From Deltaproteobacteria bacterium (GTDB lineage: Bacteria > Myxococcota_A > Polyangia > JACPQR01): a stretch of DNA of 60,579 nt. This document shows, one piece after another, positions 31,616 through 41,186 of the stretch. Each line of letters opens with the position of its first letter. The first letter of the stretch is position 1. The stretch lies in NCBI GenBank assembly GCA_016190375.1, contig JACPQR010000011.1:1-60579 (forward strand). The letters run 5' to 3'. The notes below the pieces were generated by a model that had not been told where the DNA came from, did no database searches, and saw only the letters and a program-made list of their open reading frames with translations. Made by a program: the position numbers and the translations under genes.

Positions 31616-33976
31616 TCAGGGACCACTTCTCTCGGCGAGATCCCACTCGGGCACGGCATCGCCCAGGAGCTCGGTCGCGGCCAGCTGCAGCACCCTGGCT
31701 GCGAACCTCGGCGCGTGAAGCCCCTCGGAGCCGTCGCGCTCGAGGAGGAGCAGGTCGAAGGCGACGCGGTGAAGGGCGAGCTGATCGTCTGCGAACACGA
31801 GCGGCCAGCCGTCGCAGTCGACCAGGGGCTCGCCCGCGCCGTCGACGAGCACGATCCGCGCGTCGACCTCGGAGAACCACACGGCGCGGGCGCCGCCCGT
31901 GCAGTCGATGATCGCCGCGGTGTCGATCGCCCCGGCCAGCGCCTCCTGCACGACCGCCACGAGGCCCCGATACTCGGCGCGGCCCGACTCCACGGAGCCG
32001 TCGCCGTCCCAGTCGCCCAGAGCCTCGACGTCGAAGTCGTCCACCTCTTCGTGGCAGCCCGAGCAGGCGGCGAGGTTGGCCCGGCCGCCGCGGGCGCGGA
32101 CGAGGAACGTGTGGCCGCCCGCGGCGCCCTCGAGGCCGGCAGCGGGCGCCTTCATGTGGCAGTCGGTACAGACGGCGACCGAGGCGTGCTGGGGCAGCTC
32201 ATCGCGGGCTTCCGTCGCGCCCGAGCCGTAGAAGACGTCGGACTGCGCGCCCTGCATCGGCGCCAGCCGGCGGGCCATCGTCTCCGGATCGGTCGGATCG
32301 ACCTGCGAGTTGTGGCACCGCAGGCACACGGCCGAGGCGCCTGCGTCGATGGGCGTCGTTCCCATCGAAGGGATGTGCTCGACGCCCCGCACCCTGAGCA
32401 TCCGCGGCAGATCGGACTTCACGTCGTGGCAGGCGACGCAGGTGATCGGCTGCACCTCGTCGACCGAGGGCGCATCGATCGTCTCGTCGAGGTTCGGGAT
32501 CGTCCGGTCAATCAAGGCGTCGGGTCGCGCCGTCGCGCTGCCGTGCTCGGCGCGCCAGGCGGCGACGGCCCCCTGTGCGCTGTGGCAGCGGGTGCAGCCC
32601 TTGCGAAGCGCCGGATCATCCTCCGCCAGCGAGCGCACGAAGCGGCTCATCGGCGACGCACGCCACTCGGCGACCTTCGTGTAGGTCGGCGGCGCGTCGT
32701 GGCACTGGGCGCATACGCCGACGCCGTAGCCCTTCCAGAACATGCCCGGCGCGTGGCAGTTGGAGCACTGGACGTTGGCGAGGTCCTTGACCTCGTCGGG
32801 GACCGCGTCCCAGTTCCCGGGCTCGAAGCGCTCGGGCCAGCGCCAGCCGGACTCGAACGACACGTCGTCGAAGCCGGCGTTGCGGCCGGCAGCGTCGTTG
32901 CCGAGCGTGTGGCACCTGGCGCAGGCGGGTCCGTAGTCCGGGCCGAGCTCGCCGTCGATCGCCCGGGTGAAGACGGAGGCGTGGCGCGTCCTCTCCCACT
33001 TCTCGCCCGCGATCAGGTGGCACTCGGGCCTGACGCAGGACGAGTTGGCGTCGTTCACGCCGAACCACCGGCCTACGAGGTAGTGGACCTGCCGCCCGCT
33101 CGTCTGCTCGACGAGCTCGAAGGACCCGTAGTAGTGGCCCCTCAGCCTCGGCGTGCAGGTGTCGGCGTCGAAGAGCTCCACGGGCGTGCAGTCGGTTGGA
33201 GGTCCCCCATCCGGATCCTCCGGGATGCACGGGGTCGCGCTCTCGATCCTGAACCGCGGCGTGGCGATGCCTCCGCAGTCGAAGTAAGCGTCGATGCCGA
33301 ACGCGAGGCGCGGCCAGCCTCCGGAGGGGCTGCCCGACCTGATGGCTGCCTGTGCGGTCGCGGTGTGCTCGCCGTCCGAGACCTCGAGCTCGATCCCGTA
33401 CTCGCCCTGCCCGAAGGCGGAGATCGGCATCGGCCCGAAGCGACCCTCGGGGCGCACCACCTCCTCGATGGAGAGCGTGCGCAAGGTCAGGGCCGGCGTG
33501 CCTTGCCCCTCGAAGCTCGGGGTGATGTCCGGGCCGCGGAGCTGGCGCCACGTGTAGGTGAGCGAGTCGCCCTCCGGATCGACCGCCTCGGCCTCGAGCG
33601 TGACGAGCTCGTCGTAGCCGGCTGGGACGACGCCGATGGGCATCCGGACCGTCAGCTCGTCGGGTAAGTCGGGGATTGTCAGGACCACGTCGGCGGTGTC
33701 GCCCCGCGCGATCACGAGCTCGACCGGTTCGGATGAACGCCGCCCGGGCTTGGAGGCAACGAGCGAGTAGCGGCCCGCGGGCAGATCGAGGACGAAGGCG
33801 CCGTCCTCGTCGGCGGTCGCGCCGGTCCCGCCGGGATCGGCCGTGACGCTCGCTCCGTCGACGGGCGACTCGTCGCGCGCGTCGATCACCGTCCCGTGGA
33901 TGCGGCCCTCGAGCTGGGCGGGCGGCTGCTCGCAGCCAGCCACGACGAGTGCCAGAGCTCCGATGAGACGAAGCAC
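31616..33976 (-). CDS. Multiheme c-type cytochrome lipoprotein
   Basis: 786 residues from GTG. The signal peptide ends at a VAGC lipobox, then a carboxypeptidase-regulatory-like beta domain (about 25-95), an immunoglobulin/PKD-like region (to about 210), and a heme region. Eight CxxCH sites are present (CARCH, CSNCH, CAQCH, CTRCH, CVACH, CLRCH, CTDCH, CSGCH), and one CVRPECH that could bind heme through a Cx4CH spacing. The C terminus lacks hemes. Periplasmic or outer-membrane electron transfer is expected. No partner oxidase or porin is adjacent. The final redox partner is unknown. Confidence 0.85.
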   Translation of the reverse strand: MLRLIGALALVVAGCEQPPAQLEGRIHGTVIDARDESPVDGASVTADPGGTGATADEDGAFVLDLPAGRYSLVASKPGRRSSEPVELVIARGDTADVVLTIPDLPDELTVRMPIGVVPAGYDELVTLEAEAVDPEGDSLTYTWRQLRGPDITPSFEGQGTPALTLRTLSIEEVVRPEGRFGPMPISAFGQGEYGIELEVSDGEHTATAQAAIRSGSPSGGWPRLAFGIDAYFDCGGIATPRFRIESATPCIPEDPDGGPPTDCTPVELFDADTCTPRLRGHYYGSFELVEQTSGRQVHYLVGRWFGVNDANSSCVRPECHLIAGEKWERTRHASVFTRAIDGELGPDYGPACARCHTLGNDAAGRNAGFDDVSFESGWRWPERFEPGNWDAVPDEVKDLANVQCSNCHAPGMFWKGYGVGVCAQCHDAPPTYTKVAEWRASPMSRFVRSLAEDDPALRKGCTRCHSAQGAVAAWRAEHGSATARPDALIDRTIPNLDETIDAPSVDEVQPITCVACHDVKSDLPRMLRVRGVEHIPSMGTTPIDAGASAVCLRCHNSQVDPTDPETMARRLAPMQGAQSDVFYGSGATEARDELPQHASVAVCTDCHMKAPAAGLEGAAGGHTFLVRARGGRANLAACSGCHEEVDDFDVEALGDWDGDGSVESGRAEYRGLVAVVQEALAGAIDTAAIIDCTGGARAVWFSEVDARIVLVDGAGEPLVDCDGWPLVFADDQLALHRVAFDLLLLERDGSEGLHAPRFAARVLQLAATELLGDAVPEWDLAERSGP

Positions 33977-34041
33977 CAGCGCAGATCATAGCGGATGGCG
34001 CGCAGATCGGTAGTCACGGCCACGGTCACACTGTCCATCCG

Positions 34042-34584
34042 CTAGCGATCGTCTGCAAACATCTCGAAGACGCCGTAGATCGCGATGATGATCCCGAGCG
34101 ACTGGGCGATCGTGCTGATCAGCGCCGCCTTCAGGAGGTCGCTGTCGCCGTCGACGCGGTCGTAATAGAGCATCGGGCCGACGACGGGCCAGAACAGGAG
34201 GTCGCCGTCCGGGTCGGAGATCGCCGCACCGACGAGGGCGGTCAACCCGTACGACAGGAGGTACAGCCCTAGCCCGCCGAGGAACACCTTGCCGGGCCAG
34301 CCCCGACCGCGCGCGCCGTCGTCGGGCTGGACGGCGACCTCGGGGTACGAGTCGACCGGCCGAGGCGCCGGGCTCACCACGGGAGCGGCAACGGGCGGCG
34401 GGACGCGCGGTCGATTCTGGACCACCGGAGGCGGGGCAGGCCGATTCTCGACCACCGGCGGCGCGTTCTCCACCACGGGTGGCGGGTTCTCGACGACCGG
34501 AGGAGGGACCGACTGCGCGAGCGAGGTCGCGGGAACGACGACGACCACGAGGAGGAGCCCGGCGGCGGTGGCGGGCCTCCTCAT
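34042..34584 (-). CDS. Secreted or membrane protein with PPVVEN repeats
   Basis: 180 residues. Signal peptide (cleavage near SLAQS), then a Pro-rich segment with repeated PPVVEN/PPVVQN units (about 26-62), then two hydrophobic helices (about 97-118 and 152-172) at the C terminus. No family recognised. Its ATG overlaps the stop codon of the upstream lipoprotein gene by 4 bp, so the two are translated together. Confidence 0.65.
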   Translation of the reverse strand: MRRPATAAGLLLVVVVVPATSLAQSVPPPVVENPPPVVENAPPVVENRPAPPPVVQNRPRVPPPVAAPVVSPAPRPVDSYPEVAVQPDDGARGRGWPGKVFLGGLGLYLLSYGLTALVGAAISDPDGDLLFWPVVGPMLYYDRVDGDSDLLKAALISTIAQSLGIIIAIYGVFEMFADDR

Positions 34585-35882
34585 TTCTCGGGGTCGAGCG
34601 CGCACGCCAGGGCTCCGAAGCGGACCTCGCCGGTCGATGCGTCCACCCAGACGACGCCGCGGTACGCGTCGTCGGCCGCCACCCGAGGAGCCGCGGTCCC
34701 GAGGCCGATGTCGAGCATCGACCGGCTCTGGAAGTCGAGCGACACGGCATCGACGCGCGCCTGCGCCGCGTCTCCGGCGCCGGTCTGCCACCCGACGAGC
34801 AGCATCCGCTCGTCCCAGGCGATGCTCGTGCGCGGGTCGAGCTCCGCCGCGCGCTCGATCTCGTGATCGGTCAGGACCCCGTCCTCGCCCCTGGTCACGT
34901 GGAGGACTGCTTCTCCTCCATCGACGGCGGGCTCGACCCACGAGGCGAAGACGCCGAACGACGTCCGCACGAGCGCAGCCGCCCTCGCGAGCTGCGCCTC
35001 CGACACCGGGGTCTCCTCGATGGAGCCGTCGGCCGCGCGGAGCCCCGCGTACGGGAGCGCCGTTCCGGAGCGCATGTCCTGCCATGCGATCGGAACACCC
35101 GTGTCGTCGCCGGCGGCGAGGGCCGGCAGGCGAGCCCGACCGGGTGTCACGTGACGCACGGGCTGGTTCTCGAGCGGGCGACCGCTCGAGTCGAGCGTGA
35201 GCGTCCAGATCTGCTCGGTCTCGCCGTCGATGCTCAGGTCGCCCCACGCGAGAACGAAGCCGGCCCCCGTCCAGGCCAGGGCCGGGTGGTAGGTGCCGGT
35301 CGCGGGCTCGGTCAGATCGATCTGCTCGACCCCGACGCCGTCCGCGGTCGCGCCGTGGATCCGGGCGTCGCTGTCGACCCACGCGGCGAGGAGCATCCCG
35401 GCGCCATCGGCGGTCAGCGCGAGGTCGACGTTCGGCGACGCGCCCTCCGCGAGGGTCCTGGCCTCCCCAATCGTGTCGCCGTCGGGGTCGAGGAACCGGG
35501 CCATGACGCGGTCCGGAGCGCGGTAGACGACGCCGAACAGGTCGATCCCCGATCGCACGAGCACGGGGGCGTCGTCCGTCCCCTGCCCCACGTCGACCGA
35601 GACGTCGGAGGCCAGGACGAGCTCGCACGCACCGGGCACCGAGGCGTCGATGCCAGCGTCGGCTCCGGAGTCGCGCTCCGTGGCCGCGTCCAGACCGGCG
35701 GAGGCGTCCCAGCCGACCGCGGCGTCCCGAGCCGTCTGCTGCACCGGCTCGCAGCGGCCCGAAGCGCACCGCTCGAGGACCGGGCAGTCGATGTCGAAGC
35801 GGCACTCCACCTCGTCGTCGCCGCCGCAGGCGGACAGGGCTGCCAGGACCAGGAGCACTGTCTTCGGCACTGGACTGAGCAT
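34581..35882 (-). CDS. Large lipoprotein with repeated beta units
   Basis: 433 residues. LSAC lipobox (about 16-19), a small Cys-containing module typical of myxobacterial lipoproteins (CRFDIDCPVLERCASGRCEP), an Asp/Ala-rich linker, and then about 340 residues of repeated strands with recurring Trp-Asp-type motifs (LALTADGAGMLLAAWVDSDA), consistent with a beta-propeller. Likely surface-exposed; ligand unknown. Coupled to the following gene. Confidence 0.68.
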   Translation of the reverse strand: MLSPVPKTVLLVLAALSACGGDDEVECRFDIDCPVLERCASGRCEPVQQTARDAAVGWDASAGLDAATERDSGADAGIDASVPGACELVLASDVSVDVGQGTDDAPVLVRSGIDLFGVVYRAPDRVMARFLDPDGDTIGEARTLAEGASPNVDLALTADGAGMLLAAWVDSDARIHGATADGVGVEQIDLTEPATGTYHPALAWTGAGFVLAWGDLSIDGETEQIWTLTLDSSGRPLENQPVRHVTPGRARLPALAAGDDTGVPIAWQDMRSGTALPYAGLRAADGSIEETPVSEAQLARAAALVRTSFGVFASWVEPAVDGGEAVLHVTRGEDGVLTDHEIERAAELDPRTSIAWDERMLLVGWQTGAGDAAQARVDAVSLDFQSRSMLDIGLGTAAPRVAADDAYRGVVWVDASTGEVRFGALACALDPEK

Positions 35883-35909
35883 ACCGGACTGCGGGCCGTG
35901 GCGGGAGCG

Positions 35910-36045
35910 TCACAGGACCGGCGTCGCGGACCAGACTCCGCTTCCGGCCATCCCGAGGCCGATGTCGTCGGCCATCTCCCACGTCCCCTCGAGCGCGGAG
36001 ACCAGGATGCAGCCGAGCGCGGGGGAGTTGTCGTTCGGCTGCGTC
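35910..36045 (-). pseudogene. Fragment of a minus-strand gene (C terminus only)
   Basis: Reading leftward, one frame gives about 45 residues with near-total G/C at third positions (NSPALGCILVSALEGTWEMA, then DDIGLGMAGSGVWSATPVL) and then stops at 35910. No convincing start codon lies upstream before the divergent gene at 36083. It looks like the end of a lost gene; a 21-residue ORF from the internal ATG is the only complete alternative. Confidence 0.35.
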
Positions 36046-36082
36046 GGCCTTAGCTTCTGCGGCTCGCGGAAGGAGGCCGACG

Positions 36083-36730
36083 ATGAAGCACGGAGTGCTG
36101 GGGACCGGGATGGTGGGGCAGGCGATCGCGACGAAGCTCGCGGGGCTGGGTCACGAGGTCAAGATGGGCTCGCGCACCGCCGCCGGCGGAAAAGCTGCCG
36201 CGTGGGCCAAGGCCGCCGGGGCGAAGGCCTCGAGCGGAACGTTCGCCGAAGCGGCGGCGTTTGGCGAGGTTCTCTGGAACTGCACGAAGGGCGAGGCGTC
36301 GCTGGCGGCGCTCGAGCAGGCGGGCTCCAGGAACCTCGACGGGAAGATCCTCGTCGACGTCGCGAACCCGCTCGACTTCTCGAAGGGCATGCCGCCCTCG
36401 CTGTTCGTCTGCAACACCGACTCGCTCGGCGAGCAGATCCAGCGCGCCAACCCCGGCGCGAAGGTCGTCAAGGCCCTGAACACGATCAACGCAGACGTCA
36501 TGGTCGAGCCTGGCAAGCTGCCCGGCGAGCACGCGGTCTTCGTGTGCGGGAACGACCCTGGCGCGAAGGGCCGCGTCGTCGAGATCCTGAGCGGCGAGCT
36601 GGGCTGGCGCAGGGTCGTCGATCTCGGCGACATCACCGCCGCGCGCGGCACCGAAGCCTACCTGCTCCTGTGGATCCGCCTGATGGGCGCGCTCGGAACG
36701 GCACGCTTCAACGTCGGGATCGTGAAGTAG
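36083..36730 (+). CDS. NADPH-dependent F420 reductase-like oxidoreductase
   Basis: 215 residues, one Rossmann domain. GTGMVGQAIATKLAGLGHEV at the N terminus is the dinucleotide loop, and KMGSR fits the NADP 2'-phosphate-binding position. KALNTINADVM is the conserved central segment of the F420-dependent NADP oxidoreductase (Fno) and NAD-binding-10 families. Many bacterial members do not use F420; the substrate is not evident. A GGAGG-type site lies upstream of ATG 36083. It converges on the PpiD-like gene with one base between stop codons. Confidence 0.75.
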   Translation: MKHGVLGTGMVGQAIATKLAGLGHEVKMGSRTAAGGKAAAWAKAAGAKASSGTFAEAAAFGEVLWNCTKGEASLAALEQAGSRNLDGKILVDVANPLDFSKGMPPSLFVCNTDSLGEQIQRANPGAKVVKALNTINADVMVEPGKLPGEHAVFVCGNDPGAKGRVVEILSGELGWRRVVDLGDITAARGTEAYLLLWIRLMGALGTARFNVGIVK

Positions 36731-36731
36731 A

Positions 36732-38549
36732 TCACTCCTCGTCCGACGAGGCCTTCTTCTTGGCGCGCTTGGACGGGCTCGGGCTCTCGTCGTCCGGCGG
36801 CGGCGGTGACTCCTCCTCCTGGCCGTCTTCGCGCTCCCGGCGCTCGTCCTCGTACAGGAGGATGTCGGGGTTCACCTCGATCTCTCCGTCCGCCTCGGCT
36901 GCGTGCCTCAGCGCGGCGACGAACGTCGCCAGCGCGTCCCTCTGCTTCTCGGTGCGCAGGCGGCGGGCCAGGCCTCCACGCTGGGTCTCGAACTCGGCCC
37001 GCGTCGGGTCGGTGCGGTCCTTCAGGACGACCACGAAGTAGGAGTCGCCGGCGCGCACCAGCTCCTGCGCGAGCGGATGGTCCGTGGTGAGCTCGAACGC
37101 CGCCCTGACCACCGGACGGGGATCGTATAGACCCGGGATGGGGTTGCCCGACCGGTTGAAGGGCGAGGTGTCCTGCACGCGGGGCGCGAGCTCGTCCTCG
37201 GGCTCGTCCTCGGGCTCGTCCCCCGGCTCGCCCTCGTGGGCGTCCTCGTCGGGCTCGCCAGCGGGCTCGCCGGCATCGGCCGGGGGCTGGCCCGCCAGGG
37301 GCTCGGGTCGCGGGTTCAGCCACGTGGAGACCGCGTCGATCGTCTCGCCGGCCTTCAGCTTGGCGAGCGCTTGCTCGGCGGCTCGTCGCGCGCGGTCCTG
37401 GGCCTGGCGCTCGCGGTACAGCTTCTCGGCGAGCTCGTTCTTGGCCTGGTCGACGGGGACGTCTCCCTCGCGAAATCCATCGAGACGGATCACGTGGAAG
37501 CCGTACTGGGTCTCGACCACGTCGGAGATGCCGCCCGGCTGGAGCGCGAGCTCGGCGTTCGAGAAGGGCTCGACCATCTCACCCTGCTTGTGCCAGCCGA
37601 GGTCGCCTCCGCGGCGGCGGCTCCCGGTGTCCTCGCTGTAGCGGCGCGCGAGCGAGGCGAAGTCCTCGCCGGCTCGGGCCTTGGCCAGGACGTCGTCCGC
37701 CAGGGCCCGGCGTCGTGCCTTCTCCTCGTCCGTCGCACCGGCGGCGACCTTGATGAGGACGTGCCGGCTGCGCGCCTGCTTGTCGAGCTTCAGGTACCGG
37801 TGCTTCTGCCGCTCGTACTCGCGATCGACGTCCGCGGTGTTGGCGCGACGGAACTCTGCGATCTGCTCCGGCGTGGCCTCGAGGGTGTCGCGGTAGTAGA
37901 GAGGTGAGAAGCGGATGTAGCGGACGGACACCTCGAGCTTGTCTCGCGCGTAGGCGCTCCAGACCTCGTCGCCCGAGACCTGGACCGAGGACTGGACGAG
38001 CTGGCGCATCCGCTCGGCCAGGATCTCCTGCGCCTGCTCTTCCTTGAACTCGCGCAGGCTGCGCCTGAGGTAGTGCTGCACGAAACGCTTGAAGTTGTCG
38101 TACTGGAAAACTCCGCGGTCGTCCTTGAAGTCGTATCGGAGCGGGCCCTGCCCGAGCCAGCCGGGGCTCGAAGCCGAGGTCGAGCGATGGATGTTGCCCC
38201 GAAGGATCTCCTTGTCGACGTCCTTCTCGGTCACGTCCATCCCGATCCGCCGCGCCTCGCGGGCGAGCAGCTCCCTCTCGACGAGCCCGTCGACCACGTT
38301 CTGCCGCAGCTTGAGCGCTTTCTGCGTCTTGACCGGGAAGTCCGTGCCCCGGGCAAGACGGTAGGCGGCGTTGAACTCGGCCTCGGTCAAGGTCGTCCCG
38401 GCCACGCGAGCGGCCCACGTGCCGCTCTTGTCCCCTGCCCTGCATCCCTGCGACTGGGGGCCGAAGTTGATGACGAAGACGGCGCAGATGATGAGGAGGA
38501 AGAAACCGATTAGCCAGTTCTGCTGGTTCTTCCTGAGGGTCTCGAGCAT
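36732..38549 (-). CDS. PpiD/SurA-like membrane-anchored peptidyl-prolyl isomerase
   Basis: 605 residues. A single N-terminal transmembrane anchor (LIGFFLLIICAVFVINF, about 13-29), a SurA_N chaperone domain (about 40-240), then a parvulin rotamase domain (about 260-370; RHVLIKVAAGATDEEKARRR and GGDLGWHKQGEMVEPF), an acidic Pro/Glu-rich linker, and a second partial parvulin-like region. The C terminus is Glu/Lys-rich. It assists folding of exported and outer-membrane proteins on the periplasmic face. PpiD of E. coli is of similar size and layout. Confidence 0.88.
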   Translation of the reverse strand: MLETLRKNQQNWLIGFFLLIICAVFVINFGPQSQGCRAGDKSGTWAARVAGTTLTEAEFNAAYRLARGTDFPVKTQKALKLRQNVVDGLVERELLAREARRIGMDVTEKDVDKEILRGNIHRSTSASSPGWLGQGPLRYDFKDDRGVFQYDNFKRFVQHYLRRSLREFKEEQAQEILAERMRQLVQSSVQVSGDEVWSAYARDKLEVSVRYIRFSPLYYRDTLEATPEQIAEFRRANTADVDREYERQKHRYLKLDKQARSRHVLIKVAAGATDEEKARRRALADDVLAKARAGEDFASLARRYSEDTGSRRRGGDLGWHKQGEMVEPFSNAELALQPGGISDVVETQYGFHVIRLDGFREGDVPVDQAKNELAEKLYRERQAQDRARRAAEQALAKLKAGETIDAVSTWLNPRPEPLAGQPPADAGEPAGEPDEDAHEGEPGDEPEDEPEDELAPRVQDTSPFNRSGNPIPGLYDPRPVVRAAFELTTDHPLAQELVRAGDSYFVVVLKDRTDPTRAEFETQRGGLARRLRTEKQRDALATFVAALRHAAEADGEIEVNPDILLYEDERREREDGQEEESPPPPDDESPSPSKRAKKKASSDEE

Positions 38550-38613
38550 GGCGCGCGGATTCTAGTCGCCCGCCGGGGCAGGGCAATGGGGAAAAGCCTC
38601 TGACCATCCCCGG

Positions 38614-39772
<1,159 letters not shown>

Positions 39773-39786
39773 ACCGCCACCGTCCC

Positions 39787-40668
39787 ATGTTCCTGTGGCG
39801 ACGGTACCGCGACGCTTTCCTGTGCGTCGTGCTTCTGGCCGTCCCCTTCCTCTTCCTCAACTCGAACCTCAAGGACCCGTCGCGGCTCAACGTCCTCGAC
39901 CGGGTGATCCTCAAGATCAGCGCGCCCATCCAGTGGGTCGCGGCGGCCGTCGCCCGCGGCGTCTCGGACGTCTGGGAGGGCTACATCTACCTGGTGGACG
40001 TGCGCGAGGAGTCCGACGCCCTTCGCTACGAGAATGCCCGGCTGCGGGAGGAGAACCACCGCTTCAGGGAGGCCGAGATCGAGAACCGGCGCCTGCGGCG
40101 CCTCCTCGAGTTCCGGGAGTCCTTCCAGGGCGCCGTGCGGACCGCCCAGGTGATCGCCAAGGACGTGTTGCCTCCGCATTTCCGCGTGATGCGAATCCGG
40201 CTCGATCGCGGCGACCGCGACGACGTGCGCCCCGGAATGCCCGTGGTCGCCCACAACGGGCTGGTCGGGCAGATCCGACGGTCGTGGGGGCGGTACAGCG
40301 ACGTCCTGTTGACGGTCGACTCGAAGAGCTCCGTGGACGTGATGATCGAGCGCAACGGGAGCCGCGGGATCCTGCGCGGCACGGGCGAGGCGGATCGGTA
40401 CGCCTGCCGGCTCGAGTACCTGCTGCGCTCCGACGACGTTCGCGTGGGCGACGTCGTTCACACGTCGGGCATCGGCCGCAGGTTCCCGCGCGGCGTCCTC
40501 GTCGGCCGCATCTCGAAGGTGACGCGCCGCGACTTCGGTCTGTACCAGGAGGCCGAGGTGACCCCGTCGGTCGACCTGTCACGCCTCGAGGAGGTCCTGG
40601 TGCTCACCACGCCTCCTCCCGAAGAGCCCCAGGACCCGGGTCAGACCGCCAGAAAGCAATCGCAATGA
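39787..40668 (+). CDS. mreC: Rod shape-determining protein MreC
   Basis: 293 residues. A transmembrane helix (about 10-26), a coiled coil (about 75-115, rich in RLREENHRFREAEIENRRLR), then a double beta-barrel periplasmic domain with PVVAHNGLVGQI and DVVHTSGIG-type MreC motifs. It links MreB to PBP2. It starts 14 bp after mreB and overlaps mreD by 4 bp. Confidence 0.95.
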   Translation: MFLWRRYRDAFLCVVLLAVPFLFLNSNLKDPSRLNVLDRVILKISAPIQWVAAAVARGVSDVWEGYIYLVDVREESDALRYENARLREENHRFREAEIENRRLRRLLEFRESFQGAVRTAQVIAKDVLPPHFRVMRIRLDRGDRDDVRPGMPVVAHNGLVGQIRRSWGRYSDVLLTVDSKSSVDVMIERNGSRGILRGTGEADRYACRLEYLLRSDDVRVGDVVHTSGIGRRFPRGVLVGRISKVTRRDFGLYQEAEVTPSVDLSRLEEVLVLTTPPPEEPQDPGQTARKQSQ

Positions 40669-41186
40669 CCGCGGCGATCCTCCGTGTCCTCGCCCTTCCG
40701 GCCGCGTCGTTCCTCCTCTTGGTGATCGAGTCATCGGCCTATCACGTCCTGCCGCTCGACTGGCTGACGGTGGACCTCACGCTGCCGCTTCTCCTCTACA
40801 TGGGCCTCGCCGATGTGCCTCCCAGCCGGGGCGCGCCCACCGCTTTCGCGATCGGGTACCTGGTCGATCTGTTCAGCGCGGGGCCCTCTGGCCTGTACGC
40901 ATTCGTGGCGGTCACCGTCTATCTCTTCTCGCGGACGGCGAGCCTCAAGCTCTTCGCCTCGGGCGTCATGTTCCAGATGTTGTTGACTTTCCTCGCGAGT
41001 CTGTTTACGAGTGGAGCGATCTTACTCCTGCGCTTCATCTTCGAGCACAGCCTGGAGAACCTGGGCTCGGTGACTCTGGCGGTCGTGGCCCGGGGGGTCG
41101 CAACCGCGCTCGTGTCACCCCTGGGCTTCCGGCTGGCAAGGCGCCTCGAGCCCATTGGAGCGAAGCAAGAAGGAAGCTACGCGTGA
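40665..41186 (+). CDS. mreD: Rod shape-determining protein MreD
   Basis: 173 residues with about five transmembrane helices. GYLVDLFSAGPSGLYAF matches the conserved MreD loop (a GxxxD...GxxG-type pattern). It is an elongasome membrane subunit. ATG overlaps the mreC stop codon and its own stop overlaps the GTG of mrdA. Confidence 0.88.
   Translation: MTAAILRVLALPAASFLLLVIESSAYHVLPLDWLTVDLTLPLLLYMGLADVPPSRGAPTAFAIGYLVDLFSAGPSGLYAFVAVTVYLFSRTASLKLFASGVMFQMLLTFLASLFTSGAILLLRFIFEHSLENLGSVTLAVVARGVATALVSPLGFRLARRLEPIGAKQEGSYA

Noticed and set aside
31715..33667. A 650-codon plus-strand frame opposite the multiheme gene
   Set aside because: No domain and biased composition; the minus frame has eight CxxCH sites and a lipobox.
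34585..35982. Upstream extension (646 codons) of the PPVVEN protein
   Set aside because: It overlaps the whole propeller-like lipoprotein in another frame; the signal peptide at 34584 marks the true start.
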